DNA of 64,000 nt from Paraescarpia echinospica (taxonomy: Eukaryota; Annelida; Polychaeta; Sabellida; Siboglinidae), in assembly GCA_020002185.1 (NCBI GenBank), contig CM034539.1:29070950-29134949 (forward strand), written 5' to 3'. Position 1 is the first letter of the stretch. The number at the start of each line of letters is the position of its first letter. Below are positions 12,094-23,119 of the stretch, piece after piece. The position numbers and the translations under genes are program-made. The notes beneath the pieces are model-generated. The model made no database searches and was not told where the DNA came from. It saw only the letters and a program-made list of their open reading frames with translations.

Positions 12094-13068
12094 ATGACAG
12101 CACCACCATTGCCCCGCTTGGCTGGAGAAGTGTCCTTGAATCATGAAGTATTAGGAGAGCAACATTCACCAGAAGAAAATAGCAACGTTCCACAAGATAA
12201 TCATTTACAGATGTCAGAAACCAGCAGGTTAACAGTGAAGCTTCCATTCCAACTACCACACATTGTTAAGAAAAGAAAATCGCTGGCTGCTTGAAAATTG
12301 AGGATGGTCACCAATGCAAATAAGAGACTTCAGCAACAAGTATCGCGTCTAGAAAAGAAGCATCAGCGTTCAATGACACACAACTTGTCTGCGAAGAAAC
12401 GGGGTTCCCGTTTCCCACAAGTTGCCAGTCCAAGCTGTCGGAAACAGGGAATGATGACACCAGCCTGTTCGTCATCAGCTACATGTCGGTCAGACCTTGA
12501 AAGTACGGGGCCCTCTACAAAAGAGTCTGATTTCGAACCGTCAGCGTTCTCCACACCACATTCAGCATCATGTATTGCGACTCCTATCAGGATGGCGGAG
12601 GAAACCTTGCGATCGGATGGTATAAGCCCATCTAAAAAAGTAAAGAGATCCCTAGCGTCATGTGAGTCTCTGTTGTGTGAGGTGAACGACATCTTACCAA
12701 AAAAACGACAGGAACTTCTTCAAGGAAAACACTTGAAACGTTGTCGAACGGGAAGATACATATCTGGAAGGACAAAAATCGACAGGCGCAATTTTGAACC
12801 TCTGAAGAGCAGCAAAAACTTCCGGAAACTTCGCACTCAGAGGCACCGCGAACAAGTGTCAGAGAGTTGTTTGCACGTCATGATAATTCTGTAACCATGC
12901 CAGGTAAAAAGGATGCAACAGTTGCGGGGAAAAGGAAACAGATCAAAGTACTACCAGATACCCTCTGGGATCTCCATATAAAGATCATGGCCAAAACTGC
13001 TACAAAATGCAGCTTTTCATTCTTCGCGCGCTGCAGACCTACATATATCAAACTGGTGAAATACAGCG
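12094..13068 (+). pseudogene. Decayed copy of a multicopy-type invertebrate gene (coiled coil plus C-terminal domain)
   Basis: Three plus-strand frames together resemble a protein type that I recall as numerous in fish and invertebrate genomes and probably mobile-element associated; I cannot name it. Order: a basic patch KKRKSLAA (12,270), a coiled-coil-like KRLQQQVSRLEKKHQRSM (12,322), a low-complexity Ser-rich linker, SKKVKRSLASCESLLCEVND (12,630), then after a frame shift at about 12,865 the block RHDNSVTMPGKKDAT, KxLPDTLWDLHIK and SFFARCRPTYIKL. At least two frame breaks are needed to read it through, so this copy is dead. Confidence is moderate for the family link and low for function. 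Confidence 0.5.
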
Positions 13069-13079
13069 CCAGGGTTGGG

Positions 13080-13265
13080 TCAATTATAATTGTAATTCGT
13101 AATTATGTAATTAATTACAATTACGGTGTAGTTGAAATTGTAATTGAAATATATGAAAGTATCGTAATTGTAATTGTAACTAATTGTGTGTGTGTCGTAA
13201 TTGTAATTGGCCATTGTAATTGCCTTAATCGTTCAATTACAATTCAATTACTTTCCCATAGGTTC
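13080..13265 (+). repeat. ATTAC/AATTGT low-complexity tract
   Basis: Irregular hexamer-like repetition of TAATTG and AATTAC over about 180 bp, immediately after the decayed gene fragment. Confidence 0.8.
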
Positions 13266-13679
13266 TCCATTATGATAACCAAAGCTGTTTCCATCTGAAA
13301 TCACCTTCCCTCTCATACTCCCCATTTCTGGACGTGTTATAGTCAGACAGTGAACATGGGCAGATAACAGCTGTCTGCCTGTCCTGCCACAGTCCTGCCA
13401 CAGTCATATTGCATAACGCATTTAGCAGTGTCTTTCCGAACAATCAGTCACCCATGGACAGGCACAGTGCCAACTAGTCTTTATTTGCCTTATTGACTTG
13501 GCACTTTGGAAGCACTGATAGAGAGATAAAACCATGGCTTCTCTTCCATTGGGGAGGGCATATAGAGCTGACCCATTGAAGCTCTAGCAGTAGCAGGCTT
13601 CAGCAGTTGACAAGCGGGGTAGACGCGGGGGCGCACTCTGTAGATTTCGCCGGCGCAGCCTTCGACCACCACTCCCTGC

Positions 13680-14700
13680 TATCGTTCTAGCAAATGTGCA
13701 ATCACTGAGGAACCAAACAGACGAACTCTTTCACCTGTTGACTTACAAACGAGAAATAAGAGACGCCTCTAAACTGTGTTTTACGGAAACTGTTTAGAGC
13801 GGACCGATCGAGCGAACTGACGGACAAGCAGCGGGGTGGTGGCGTGTGCGTTCTTGTGAATCAGCGGTGGTGTAATGACACTCGGCTTGTCTCTTCTTCG
13901 TGTTCTCGTGAACTGGAAACTCTAACTACAGTATCAATTGCAAGCCGTTCTATTCCCCGAGAGAGTTCTCTTCTGTCGTGCTGTTGGGTGTTTACATCCC
14001 CCCTGATGCCAGTGCTACCAGGGCAGTCAGCTAGTTGGCTGCTCAGGTGGTGGCAGCAGAATCGACTCATCCTGACAGCGTAGTCATCATTCTGGGTGAC
14101 TTTAATCACAAATTTAAAGAAGGTACTGCCCAGGTACAAGCAGCATGTAGACTGTGCCACACGCAATAGCAAGGTCTTTGATCACTGCTACACAGTCTTT
14201 AACGATGCGTACCGGGCCACCACCAGGGCTCCCCTCGGAGAGTTTGATCACGCAACGGTCGTCATCATTCCCACGTACAGACAGAAACTGAAAACGTTGA
14301 AGCCATCAAAGAAGACTGTCAAGAAGCGGACGGACGAGTCGACTGCAGCTCTTCGTGGATGCCTGGAGTGCACAGAGTGGGACATGTTTAAAGAAGCATG
14401 TCCTGATCTAGACGTGTACGCTGACACCGTGACATCCTACATCTGTGCACGGAGACAAAGAATGTCACCCTGTATGGCAACGATAAACCTAGGTTCACTA
14501 GGGACATCGAACAGAAACTGGCGGCGAAAAACGCGGCGTTCATCAGCAGCAGCAGGGAAGAATTCAGGAGAGCTAAATGCGAGGCGCAGAAAGCGGTAAA
14601 GAAAGCCACATTCATATACCAACGCAAACTGGAGGACAAGTTCGCTTCCAACAACACCAGATCTGTCTGGAATGGCCTGCATCAGATATCGCAGCAAAAG
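13680..14700 (+). pseudogene. APE endonuclease and linker of the Rex/L2-like LINE, frame-broken
   Basis: The endonuclease domain, which nicks target DNA, is spread over at least three frames: ANVQSLxN (13,690), GGGVCVLVNQRW (13,830), then VDCATRNSKVFDHCYTVFND and a histidine-containing EFDHATVVIIP block (14,150-14,270) corresponding to the catalytic SDH region. A linker TDWDMF-like element (CTEWDMFKEACPD, 14,370) follows. Frame shifts and a missing central piece make it non-functional. Confidence 0.8.
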
Positions 14701-16225
14701 GAACACGCAGCGGCAATCAACAACAGTGACCCCCTCATTCCCTGATCAGCTGAACGACTTTTACAGCAGATTTGACAAGCTTAACTATTCACCAGAGCAG
14801 CGCCCACTTCCAGCAGGTACCTCTCTGTCTCCGCCCTTTATAGTCCAGGAAGCTGAGGTGAGGAACCTGTTCAGGAGACAGAACACGCGGAAGGCCTCGG
14901 GTCCAGACAACATCTCCACATCTACCCTGAAGAACTGCGCCGTCCAACTCTCTGTGGTGTTTACGGACATCTACAACTCCTCTCTCCAGCAGTGCAGAGT
15001 TCCAGTCTGCTTCAAAACTTCCACTATCATACCCATTCCCAAGAAGTCCAACATCACCGGGCTGAACGACTACCGTCCAGTGGCACTGACCTCAGTCGCC
15101 ATGAAAGTGTTCGAGCGCATAGTACTCAAGTACCTGAAGCGGCCACCGACGGCCTCCTGGACTCGCACCAGTTTGCATATCAAGCAAACAGATCAGTAGA
15201 CGATGCGGTAGCTTTAGGTCTGCATCACATTCTGAAGCACCTAGAGAGGCCAGGAACCTATGCCAGGATCCTGTTGATTGACTTCAGCTCAGCATTTAAC
15301 ACCATCATCCCATTCAAGCTGTTCGATAAACTTTCATTGTTGAATGTACGTCCTGCCTTGTGTCAGTGGGTCCTTAACTTTCTTCTTCACAGGCCTCAAT
15401 CTGTCATAGTCAACAACTCTATCTCCAGACCTCTTATCCTAAATACAGGTGCCCCACAAGGTTGTGTGATATCCCCCTTCCTGTTTACTATCTTCACAAA
15501 TGACTGCGTCTCCATGGACCACTCGGTCCTTGTGATTAAGTTTTCCGATTACACTAATGTGGAGGGCTGCAATGAGAATGCGGATGAGACGCCATACAGG
15601 GAGGAATTTCAGACTGGTTGGCTGGTATGCGGATAACAATCTCGAATTGAACGTTTCAAAGACTAAAGAAATGATTGTTGATTTTCGTAAAAAGAAGACT
15701 CCCATCCACCTTCTTTCGATAAACGGCGTGGAGGTCGAGCAGGCTGAATCTTTTAGATTCCTTGGAACAACAATTTCAAACGATCTCAGCTGGTGCACAA
15801 ACACACTGTGCATTATAAAAAAGGCACAACAACGCCTGTTCTTCCTGAGGCAGCTCAGGATATTCAGTATTGCTCAGGAGATTATGATACGATTCTACCA
15901 CGCAATCATTGAAAGTATCCTCACTTTCTCGAATGTAGTGTGGTTTAGCCGCGCCAGTCAGGAGGAGAAACAACGGCTAGAAGTTATCGTGAAGGGCGCA
16001 TCTAGAATCACTGGGCGCGAGTTGCCATCCATTGAATATATTTACCATGCTCGCTGTGCGCGAAAATCCAAGAGCATTGTACGGGACACGACCCACCCAG
16101 CCAACCATCTCTTTGAACTTCTTCCCTCTGGCAAGCGCTATAGAAGTATCAAGACAAGGACAACTAGACTTAAAAATAGTTTTTATCCGCAGGCTGTGAG
16201 TCACTTGAACCGCGAGATGCCATGA
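14672..16225 (+). pseudogene. Reverse transcriptase and C-terminus of the Rex/L2-like LINE
   Basis: RT motifs run through three overlapping frames: KASGPDNIS and LNDYRPVALTSVAMKVFERI (14,900-15,130), SHQFAYQANRSVDDAV and LLIDFSSAFNTIIP (15,170-15,310), TGAPQGCVISPFLFTIFTND (15,447), then a damaged catalytic box VIKFSDYTNVEG where family members have FADDT. The C-terminal part has VSKTKEMIVDF, FRFLGTTI, QRLFFLRQLR and LFELLPSGKRYRSIKTR. The loss of the Asp-Asp pair and two frame shifts show the copy is dead. Confidence 0.88.
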
Positions 16226-17033
16226 TACTGTTTTCAGTCAGTTTAGATTTTATGTCGCCATGCTAAACTATTTATTTATTTATTTGTTTTTACTTTTTAT
16301 TTACTAACCTGACTACATGTATGTACATACTTTTTAACTGTCAGCTTAGTTTTTATATCGTCAGCTAAGTTATTTATTCATTTTTTTATTATTTTTTTTA
16401 ACTACATGTATACTTTTTAGGTAATGTTCAGAGGGTATTAATATGATGTTATCAAGTTCACTTTAAGTCAATAGATGTACGACTGTCTTAAAATATGGTG
16501 GCAGTTGGCCTTGGTTTAAATATATACTCATTTTAGCATAGTTTCATAATGTTTCTGATTGTACATTTTGCGTGTGCATGATGGGGGCAGGGGAGACAAG
16601 CGTATATGTATGTTGACGCCACAACGCCAAGAATTCCTCGTACATGTTAAATGCTACTTGGCAATAAACAGTCTGAATCTGAATCAAAATCAGTCTGAAT
16701 CTGAAACTATGATTGCGTGTTGGCTTTTATGAATACAATTGGGTGTAAATTAGGCTTAATCAGGCAACAAAATGGGACCAATCTCCAAAGACCACATATG
16801 AGTCCCACTTTGTTTGAAAACGCACCCCCAAAACGACCTCGTTATGGGCCTGCTGGGGCCGGATGCTAATGTGATGTTTGTATATAAGATGAAAGAATAT
16901 AAGACGAAACCATATGGTCCATAAATTTCACACCCACTTCATTGTTCTTCCGGTTAGAAATGTAACCTTCATTATGAGCCCTCACGTGAACATGTGGGGC
17001 CCTCTGCATTGTGAAAAAAATATATAACCCGAC

Positions 17034-17745
17034 ATGAACTTGTGGCGCCTCCTGGAGTCTGAATTGGTAAAACCTGAACCTCCCCCACCCCCATTGATTA
17101 AAGCTGGCTACGCGGGCCTGAGACTCATATCCATTCTACCCTACTTATGCAAGATAATAGAACGTGTTGTTGCCGCGAGACGGGCGGCTCACAAGTCAGA
17201 GCACGATCTCTGCGAGCATTAACAGTCCGCATACAGACCTAATAACAGCGTCGAGACGGCCCGTGTGGATGACATCCTGCTCGCAATGGAAAATCAGAAA
17301 TCACGTGCTTGTTGTCTTGCACTGGGCCCACAGGGTTCTGTGCATGGTCCGCAATTCTGCTCCATCTATGCAGCACCAGTTGCCAGTACAACGGCTGCAG
17401 AGAGTACAGAACTAGGCGGCCCGCTTTGTCGATGGCACCAAGAAATTCTACCCACACCACACCGCTACTGGTGAAACTGCACTGGCTGCCGGTAGTAGTC
17501 CGAGTAGATCCTTCTCGCTACACCTGGAACACACACTAGCCATTAGCACAGTACACCGAACAACGTAAACCGACACCAGCCGAGTGCACCACGCTACGCT
17601 CCAGTGAACACAGTCAACTATGTACTGCACGTGCAAGAAGGCGTTACTGGGGTAACCGGTATTTCGCGTGGCAGCCCCAACTCTGTGGAACTTGCTGCCG
17701 CGGCATCTGATGTCTACAACGATAACGAATGCTGTTTTGAAATCG
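17034..17745 (+). pseudogene. Internally deleted CR1-type LINE fragment
   Basis: Begins with an RT block LRLISILPYLCKIIERVVAA (17,107) and, after a stop, QSAYRPNNSVETAR-like residues. It then skips the catalytic centre to a VPQGSVLGPQLFSLY-like remnant (17,320-17,370), and ends with LQRVQN, a damaged LHWLPV block and VAAPTLWNLLPRHL, the usual CR1 C-terminus. The missing YADD region and stops show it is a relic. Confidence 0.75.
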
Positions 17746-17816
17746 AATCTTAAAACTTATATATATATATATATATATTACACTTATATATATATATATA
17801 TAAGTTTTAAGATTTG
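17745..17816. repeat. AT palindrome at the junction of two LINE relics
   Basis: CTTAAAACTTATA followed by TA repeats, a short TTACAC spacer, TA repeats again and TATAAGTTTTAAG: a near-perfect inverted repeat of about 70 bp that ends one LINE fragment and starts the next. Confidence 0.8.
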
Positions 17817-20160
17817 AATGTAATGTGTACAAAACATGAGAACGAATTGTCTAGAGTATACAATGATATATTAAATATGCGCATAGAATCATCGGAATGT
17901 AAACCTACCACCTGTCCTAAAAACAACCTTAATTCAACTGGTGGCGGAAGGAAACTTCCTGGGTGGTCAAAACAAGTTGAACACCTGAAACAGGAGCCTA
18001 TTTTCTGGCATCGACAGTGGCGAGCAGTGGGGAAGCCTCATCAGGGTGACATTACAGAAATGAGGCGTATAAAAAGAGGTCGGTATCATAGGGCTGTTAG
18101 ACATATTATGAGAGAGGATGACAGAATTCGTGCTACTAAGATGGCCGAAGCCATTAGTGAACATAGAAACCCGGACTTATGGTCTGAGGTGCGCCGGATA
18201 AAGGACAGAAATAAATTATTTCCTTCAAGTATTGATGGTGTGGTAGGTGATGAAGAAATAGCACACATTTTTTTCCGATAAATATAATCACCTCTACAAC
18301 AGTGTGTCATATGGTATTGATGACATGAGTGCTATAAATACGGAGATAAACAAGCAGATTAAAGAAAATAATATATCAATTGTTGAGGTTATTGAAGGTG
18401 TCCAGCGACTAAAACTGAGTAAGTCGGATGGTGAAGAGGGTCTCAATTCTGATCATATTATACAAGACCCGAAAATTATCCTTGTTCTGTTAGCATTAAT
18501 TTTTTTAACAGTATGTTGATACATGATTTTAGCCCCGACTCAATGTTAGTGGGAACTATGGTTCCTATACCAAAAGACAAGAGACAATTAGTATGTACAT
18601 CCGACAATTTTAGAGCTATTATTCTTGGCAGCATTGTTGCCAAACTGTTTGATGCTGTTGTACTATCTGAGGAACAAAGTGCGCTTGCAACATCGCATTT
18701 GCAATTTGGATTTAAACCAAATATGTCCATTACTCACTGCACATATGTTATGATGGAGACAATCAGTTATTATAATGCAAATGGCAGTAATGTGTATGCA
18801 CTCATGTTAGATGCCAGCAAAGCATTCCGCAGGGACAATTATAGTAAGTTTTTTAGAGTACTTTTAAAATGTAAGGTATCACCTCTGGTATTAAGACTGC
18901 TGTTGTATATGTATACTAAACAAAAACTTCAAGTAAGTTGGGGCTCTAGTATGTCATCCCAGTTTCTCAGTTCTTTTCTCCATAAAATTATACATGGATG
19001 GATTGTTTGAACAGTTAGAAAAGTGTGGAGTGGGATGCCACATGGGCAACCACTATACGGGTTGCGTCGGATACGTACATGATCTCACTTTGCTAACACC
19101 CACAAGATCTGGACTCAATGTTTTAATCGGTATATACGAAAACTACGCAGACGAATACTGTGTAAATTTTAGCGGTAGTAAGAGTAGATTTGTAGAGGTC
19201 GTAGCTATAAACCCGACAACAGAACTGCGTTTTTTAATGATACCGAATTGGACAGTGTCCAAGATGCTGTACATTTGGGCCATCATATATCCGTTGTTAA
19301 TAAGGATAGTCTAGTCGTCGATGCCACTGCCAAATTCTGGAGAGGGTATAATATGTTTATGGCCGATTTCGGTCATATTAAGACGAATGTAAAGTGCAAT
19401 TTATTTAAACAATATTACTGCTCTTATTATGGAGCCCCACTGTGGCATCTTCAGAGAAGAGTGTTGGCACTATTTGCATTGCATGGCGAAAAGCGCTTAG
19501 AAAGTTGTGGGGGCTAGCACCACTTACACACGGTGATGTTATAGCATGCCATTGTTATCGGATAGTTTGCCATTACTGGTAATCTTAATGTAACAAGGTC
19601 ATTTTTATTATGTTGCACTAGGTGGTGTCACTGGTATTACGCTGATTCGTGACGTGAATTGGTCTTAAATTTGACCAGCCATGGCTATTGCTATAATTTG
19701 CTTTTCATGTATGACCTGTTATATTTCATCTTAACGTATGACCTTTATTGTACTTGTATGTTTAAAAAAAAACATTAAATGGAAATTTACCATGCGAGAC
19801 TTTCACCGTGATACGGGAGAGCCCGTGTTTCCAGTTGGTCAGCCCCTATGACATGTATGTAGTATGTTTTAGTGATTCCGCCATACATGTGTATCGCCTG
19901 TCATTGTTGTGATCCAGTTTATGTTTGAACGTATACCTAAATAGAGGTTGGTGAAATATTGTACTATTTGCTATGTCGCCGAATCTTGATGTTTCTTATG
20001 AGTGGCAGTCTTGATGATTTGCTTGTTTGTTGTAATGCTTCAAATTTTTTACTACTGTCTTTTACATCTACTGTGATCTTACTACTGTGATTTTATATTA
20101 GCTGTGATATATAACTTAATCATAAAAACAATACCCACATCTATAGTGGAATATAATATC
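17814..20160 (+). mobile_element. Second LINE relic with RT (different family) and 3' UTR
   Basis: A linker and RT region: GGRKLPGWSKQVEHLK, FWHRQWRAVGKP, then KSDGEEGLNSDHI (18,422), GTMVPIPKDKRQ (18,553), DNFRAIILGSIVAKLFDAVV (18,603), LQFGFKPNMS and ETISYY. The catalytic DASKAFDR is DASKAFRR here, the NGVKQGGVLSP motif is lost in a deletion near 18,985, and YADD reads YVHD at 19,075. About 0.6 kb of noncoding tail follows. It is a dead copy with at least four frame changes. Confidence 0.85.
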
Positions 20161-20231
20161 TTGTTTTTGCTTTTGTTTTACTGCATTAACATAACTGTAC
20201 AAGCAAAGCAGCTTGTGCAATAGCTGCTCTT

Positions 20232-21480
20232 ATGATGGTGCCACCCAAAATGGGCACACCAGTGGTAGTTCTGATTAGCATCATTATTGCATTCGTACCC
20301 AAATTCCCGATACACCTGGACCATACCCGATTCACGGACGATCCAAATGGTCTGCTAACATATGACAGGTCTTGCTGGACTGACACAAGTATTAGACTGG
20401 CACGAGCTTTCACCAGAGACTTCCGTAACAAGTACCACACCAAACTGGCTTATGCAATCCCTACATCGGGACACAAAACATGTTATCTTGTCCTACTAAT
20501 CCTATGTGGGGACATCCAAACAAACCCCGGCCCAGTCAGACACCCCTGTGGATTTTGTAAAAAAAAAAGCCTGTTGCTTCAAATCACCGAGCAGTCTGCT
20601 GCGACCTGTGCAACCAATGGGTACACATTAAATGTTGTGACGTAAGTCCAGATCAACATAATCTCCTCTGTAACAGTTCCTGTTCCTGGCACTGCATGAA
20701 ATGCGACCATCCTAATTACAGTCATTCCTTCTTCCAAGACCACTTATTTGAATGTTCTCACAACCGATATAACAGCCTTAGTGACACAGACCAAAATAAC
20801 CAAAACATTGACCCACACACACAGATCTCTCAAACAAACACGAGTCGTACATCCCAATCCTGGGATCCAACCTTTGGACCAAACCCTCAAAATGCATCAA
20901 CCCCTGAACGTCGTAAGAAAACCAAACGTAACACACTTAGCGGAATTCTAATCAATACCAACAGTGTTAAAAGCATCGCAAAGACAACCCAATTAAAAAC
21001 AACTATTCAGTCAAATAATCCTGACATCATATTCCTAGTTGAAACCAAAATAGACGAAAACTACCGTACCTATTCGTTCCTACCACCTAACTATAGCGCC
21101 ATCCGAAAGGACAGAAACACCCATGGTGGTGGAGTTCTCATAGCCTTCCGCGATGACATTGTAGCAGAACCACTTACAAAACTAAACTCAAGCTGTGAAA
21201 TAGTATGGACAAAATCCATTTCACACGAAACAAATCCATATACTTTGCATCCTACTACCGACCCCCCAGTGACCACCTTCAATCCCTTGAAGCTCTCCAC
21301 GAATCCCTAACAAAACTGTACAGATCACAAAAAATTATCCTAATGTAGTTATAGCAGGTGACTTCAACCTTCCTGATATTAACTGGGGCAAGCAGCAAAC
21401 CACTGACAACAGAACTACCAGCATGCATAACAAACTACTAGAAATAATTAGAGAATTTCCAAGCTAAATGACTGTAGGGT
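20232..21480 (+). mobile_element. 5' portion of a LINE: 2A-like motif, PHD-like finger, endonuclease
   Basis: The open frame 20,232-20,645 ends its N-terminal part with LVLLILCGDIQTNPGP, a close match to the 2A ribosome-skipping consensus D(V/I)ExNPGP, known from non-LTR elements of sea urchin, lancelet and molluscs. A Cys-rich PHD-like finger follows (CGFCKK, then Cys/His pairs up to WHCMKCD) across a 10-A run at 20,559-20,568 where the frame slips. Next comes the APE domain: LINTNSVKSIAKTTQL, PDIIFLVETKID and HGGGVLIAFRD, with a second shift near 21,235 before GDFNLPDINWG (21,358). The element stops near 21,480, before any RT. Confidence 0.85.
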
Positions 21481-21699
21481 CTATACTATCCTATCCCGCG
21501 TTAGTCTTATTCGTGATGTGTTCAAAAACGCCATCGCTACTCAATAGTCAACAACCTACATCATATTACTGCAGAAAGGAGATTTTTTGTTGTTCATTGT
21601 TTTTGTTGACTACATTGAATATTTTCTCTTTTAACAATAGTTATTAAGATTGCCACACATAGCATAAACTTAAGACGGCATGTGGATAAGGACGTATTT

Positions 21700-22110
21700 T
21701 GTTTATAATAATAATTCAATTTTTTAATATAGAGCTTTTTAAGTAAGTAAATACCAATCAAAGCGCTTCACTTATTAAAATGACTAAATGCTAAAATATA
21801 ATTTAATTAAATAAATAAGCTAAGATAAAAATAAATTAGGGTGTAAAAATACAATTTCAAACAATGAAATTAAAAACCAATCAATACTATAAAATAGAAA
21901 CCAGTGTCATTTAGATGTGGCAGCAGTGCTTGCACCAAGGCACGTAGTGCAAGCGAAATAGATGGGTTTTAAGTTGTTTCCGGAAAGCTGCCAATGTTCC
22001 AACCGATTGCACACACTTTGGCAAGCTATTCCACATATGTGAGCCTGTCACTGCAAAGCTGCCCCGTCCGATATTTCTCTTAGACACCGTCACCGCGAGA
22101 AGCATTGCGT
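21700..22110 (-). pseudogene. LINE 3' tail (CR1/L2-like), minus strand
   Basis: Encodes the C-terminal signature RGSFAVTGSHMWNSLPKCVQ, then FRKQLKTHLF and a stop, followed on the minus strand by the noncoding tail with AAGCGCTTTGATTGG and an ATTATTATT-type end at about 21,700. 5'-truncated as usual. Confidence 0.8.
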
Positions 22111-22363
22111 CACTCGCCGATCGCGATGCACTTGTGCGCGTTGCTTATCGAGACCACAACTTGTTTATATTTATGTGAGACCCTGTGGTATTTGTCGATT
22201 ATGTCATTACAAATAATTATTCACGCTGCTAGGAAATACACTATCAGCTGATAATGTGTTTCATTCGTTTAACGGTTATGGATGGTGGCGTCTCGTCTCC
22301 GTTGATTGGGTTCTTTTTAATGTTTCGTTGTTTGAGTTCATATCTGTCTCGCAAACATAGTGG

Positions 22364-22640
22364 AGCGCAGTGGCGCAGTGGTAGAGCTTCAGACTCTCAA
22401 TCAAGAGAACCCGGGTTCGAATCCTCTGCTTCTGTGTCGAACCTTGGGCAGGTTCGTTCACTCTACGTTGCTCCAGTTCTCTCAACTGTATGAATGAGTA
22501 CCTGGCTATAGACAGTGATGGATATTTGTGTACGAACAGTTTGTTTTCGCACTTTAATTGCAGCATAGCAATGGTGTGCGATTGAACAGGTCTGCCAGGG
22601 AGTAAAGACTGGATACTGTGTTATATAAGAACTTACCTTT
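22364..22640 (+). mobile_element. SINE family A, copy 1 (tRNA-headed)
   Basis: The head shows RNA polymerase III boxes: A box TGGCGCAGTGGTAGAGC and B box GGGTTCGAATCC. The body is CTGTGTCGAACCTTGGGCAG..., TGAATGAGTACCTGGCTATAGACAGTG, and the tail GGTCTGCCAGGGAGTAAA, GACTGGATACTGT. Related copies lie at 38,570, 41,895 (reversed) and 60,870. Confidence 0.88.
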
Positions 22641-22869
22641 CATAGAGAAAGATTGACAAGATCAGAACACGCTGCAGACTTAAATATTGGTCTACTGGGT
22701 TACATAATTGTTTTAATTTGGCCCGCGCAACTGAACACTGGGTAATAGTGACATTTGAAAACTGACTTTTGATTATAATGTTAATAGTAACCAAGTCTAT
22801 TTATAATCTGCTCTCGAGCGCATTGGGAGTCAGCTACGACAGTAGTATAGCGCGTGCTGTTTAATTGTT

Positions 22870-23110
22870 TTATTCAGTTTTTTTATTGTTGGCCCTCAGT
22901 AAAGCTTCGGTTAAAGTCCAGGTTGGACACAGTGCCATCAACGTTCCCTCTGGGTATGGCGGGTGTGGTTTCGTTGTGGCATCGAATAACTTTCGTATCA
23001 GGCACTGTTGGTCCATGCACATTATGTGGCCCAGCCACATCCATTTTTGTTTCCCATCTCTGTGATGTCTCCACCGCAACCCTCTCGTAGGGCCAACGCC
23101 TCGTCGTTGC
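22870..23110 (-). pseudogene. Possible LINE RT C-terminal scrap
   Basis: The minus-strand frame has KWMWLGHIMCMDQQCLIRKLF, resembling the LINE C-terminal block RWLGHVxRMxxxRIPKxLL. Short and degraded. Confidence 0.4.
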
Positions 23111-23119
23111 CGTGGATGC

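Larger units (their letters stand above)
13670..16710 (+). mobile_element. Nearly full-length but broken Rex/L2-like LINE
   Basis: Contains, in order, an APE-type endonuclease remnant, a reverse transcriptase, a C-terminal LINE tail and a 3' UTR ending in a TCTGAA-type short repeat (GTCTGAATCTGAATC, about 16,670-16,706), the terminal signature of several CR1/L2/Rex lineages. The first recognisable residues (VLANVQSL equivalent) are near 13,690. A related 3' fragment is at 57,830-58,300. Confidence 0.85.

Noticed and set aside
12363..12692. 109-codon minus-strand frame
   Set aside because: It is the antisense shadow of the plus-strand decayed gene, which has the recognisable blocks.
22370..22440. 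A possible true tRNA gene (A and B boxes present)
   Set aside because: The sequence continues into a SINE body shared by three other copies, and the acceptor stem does not pair, so it is a SINE head.
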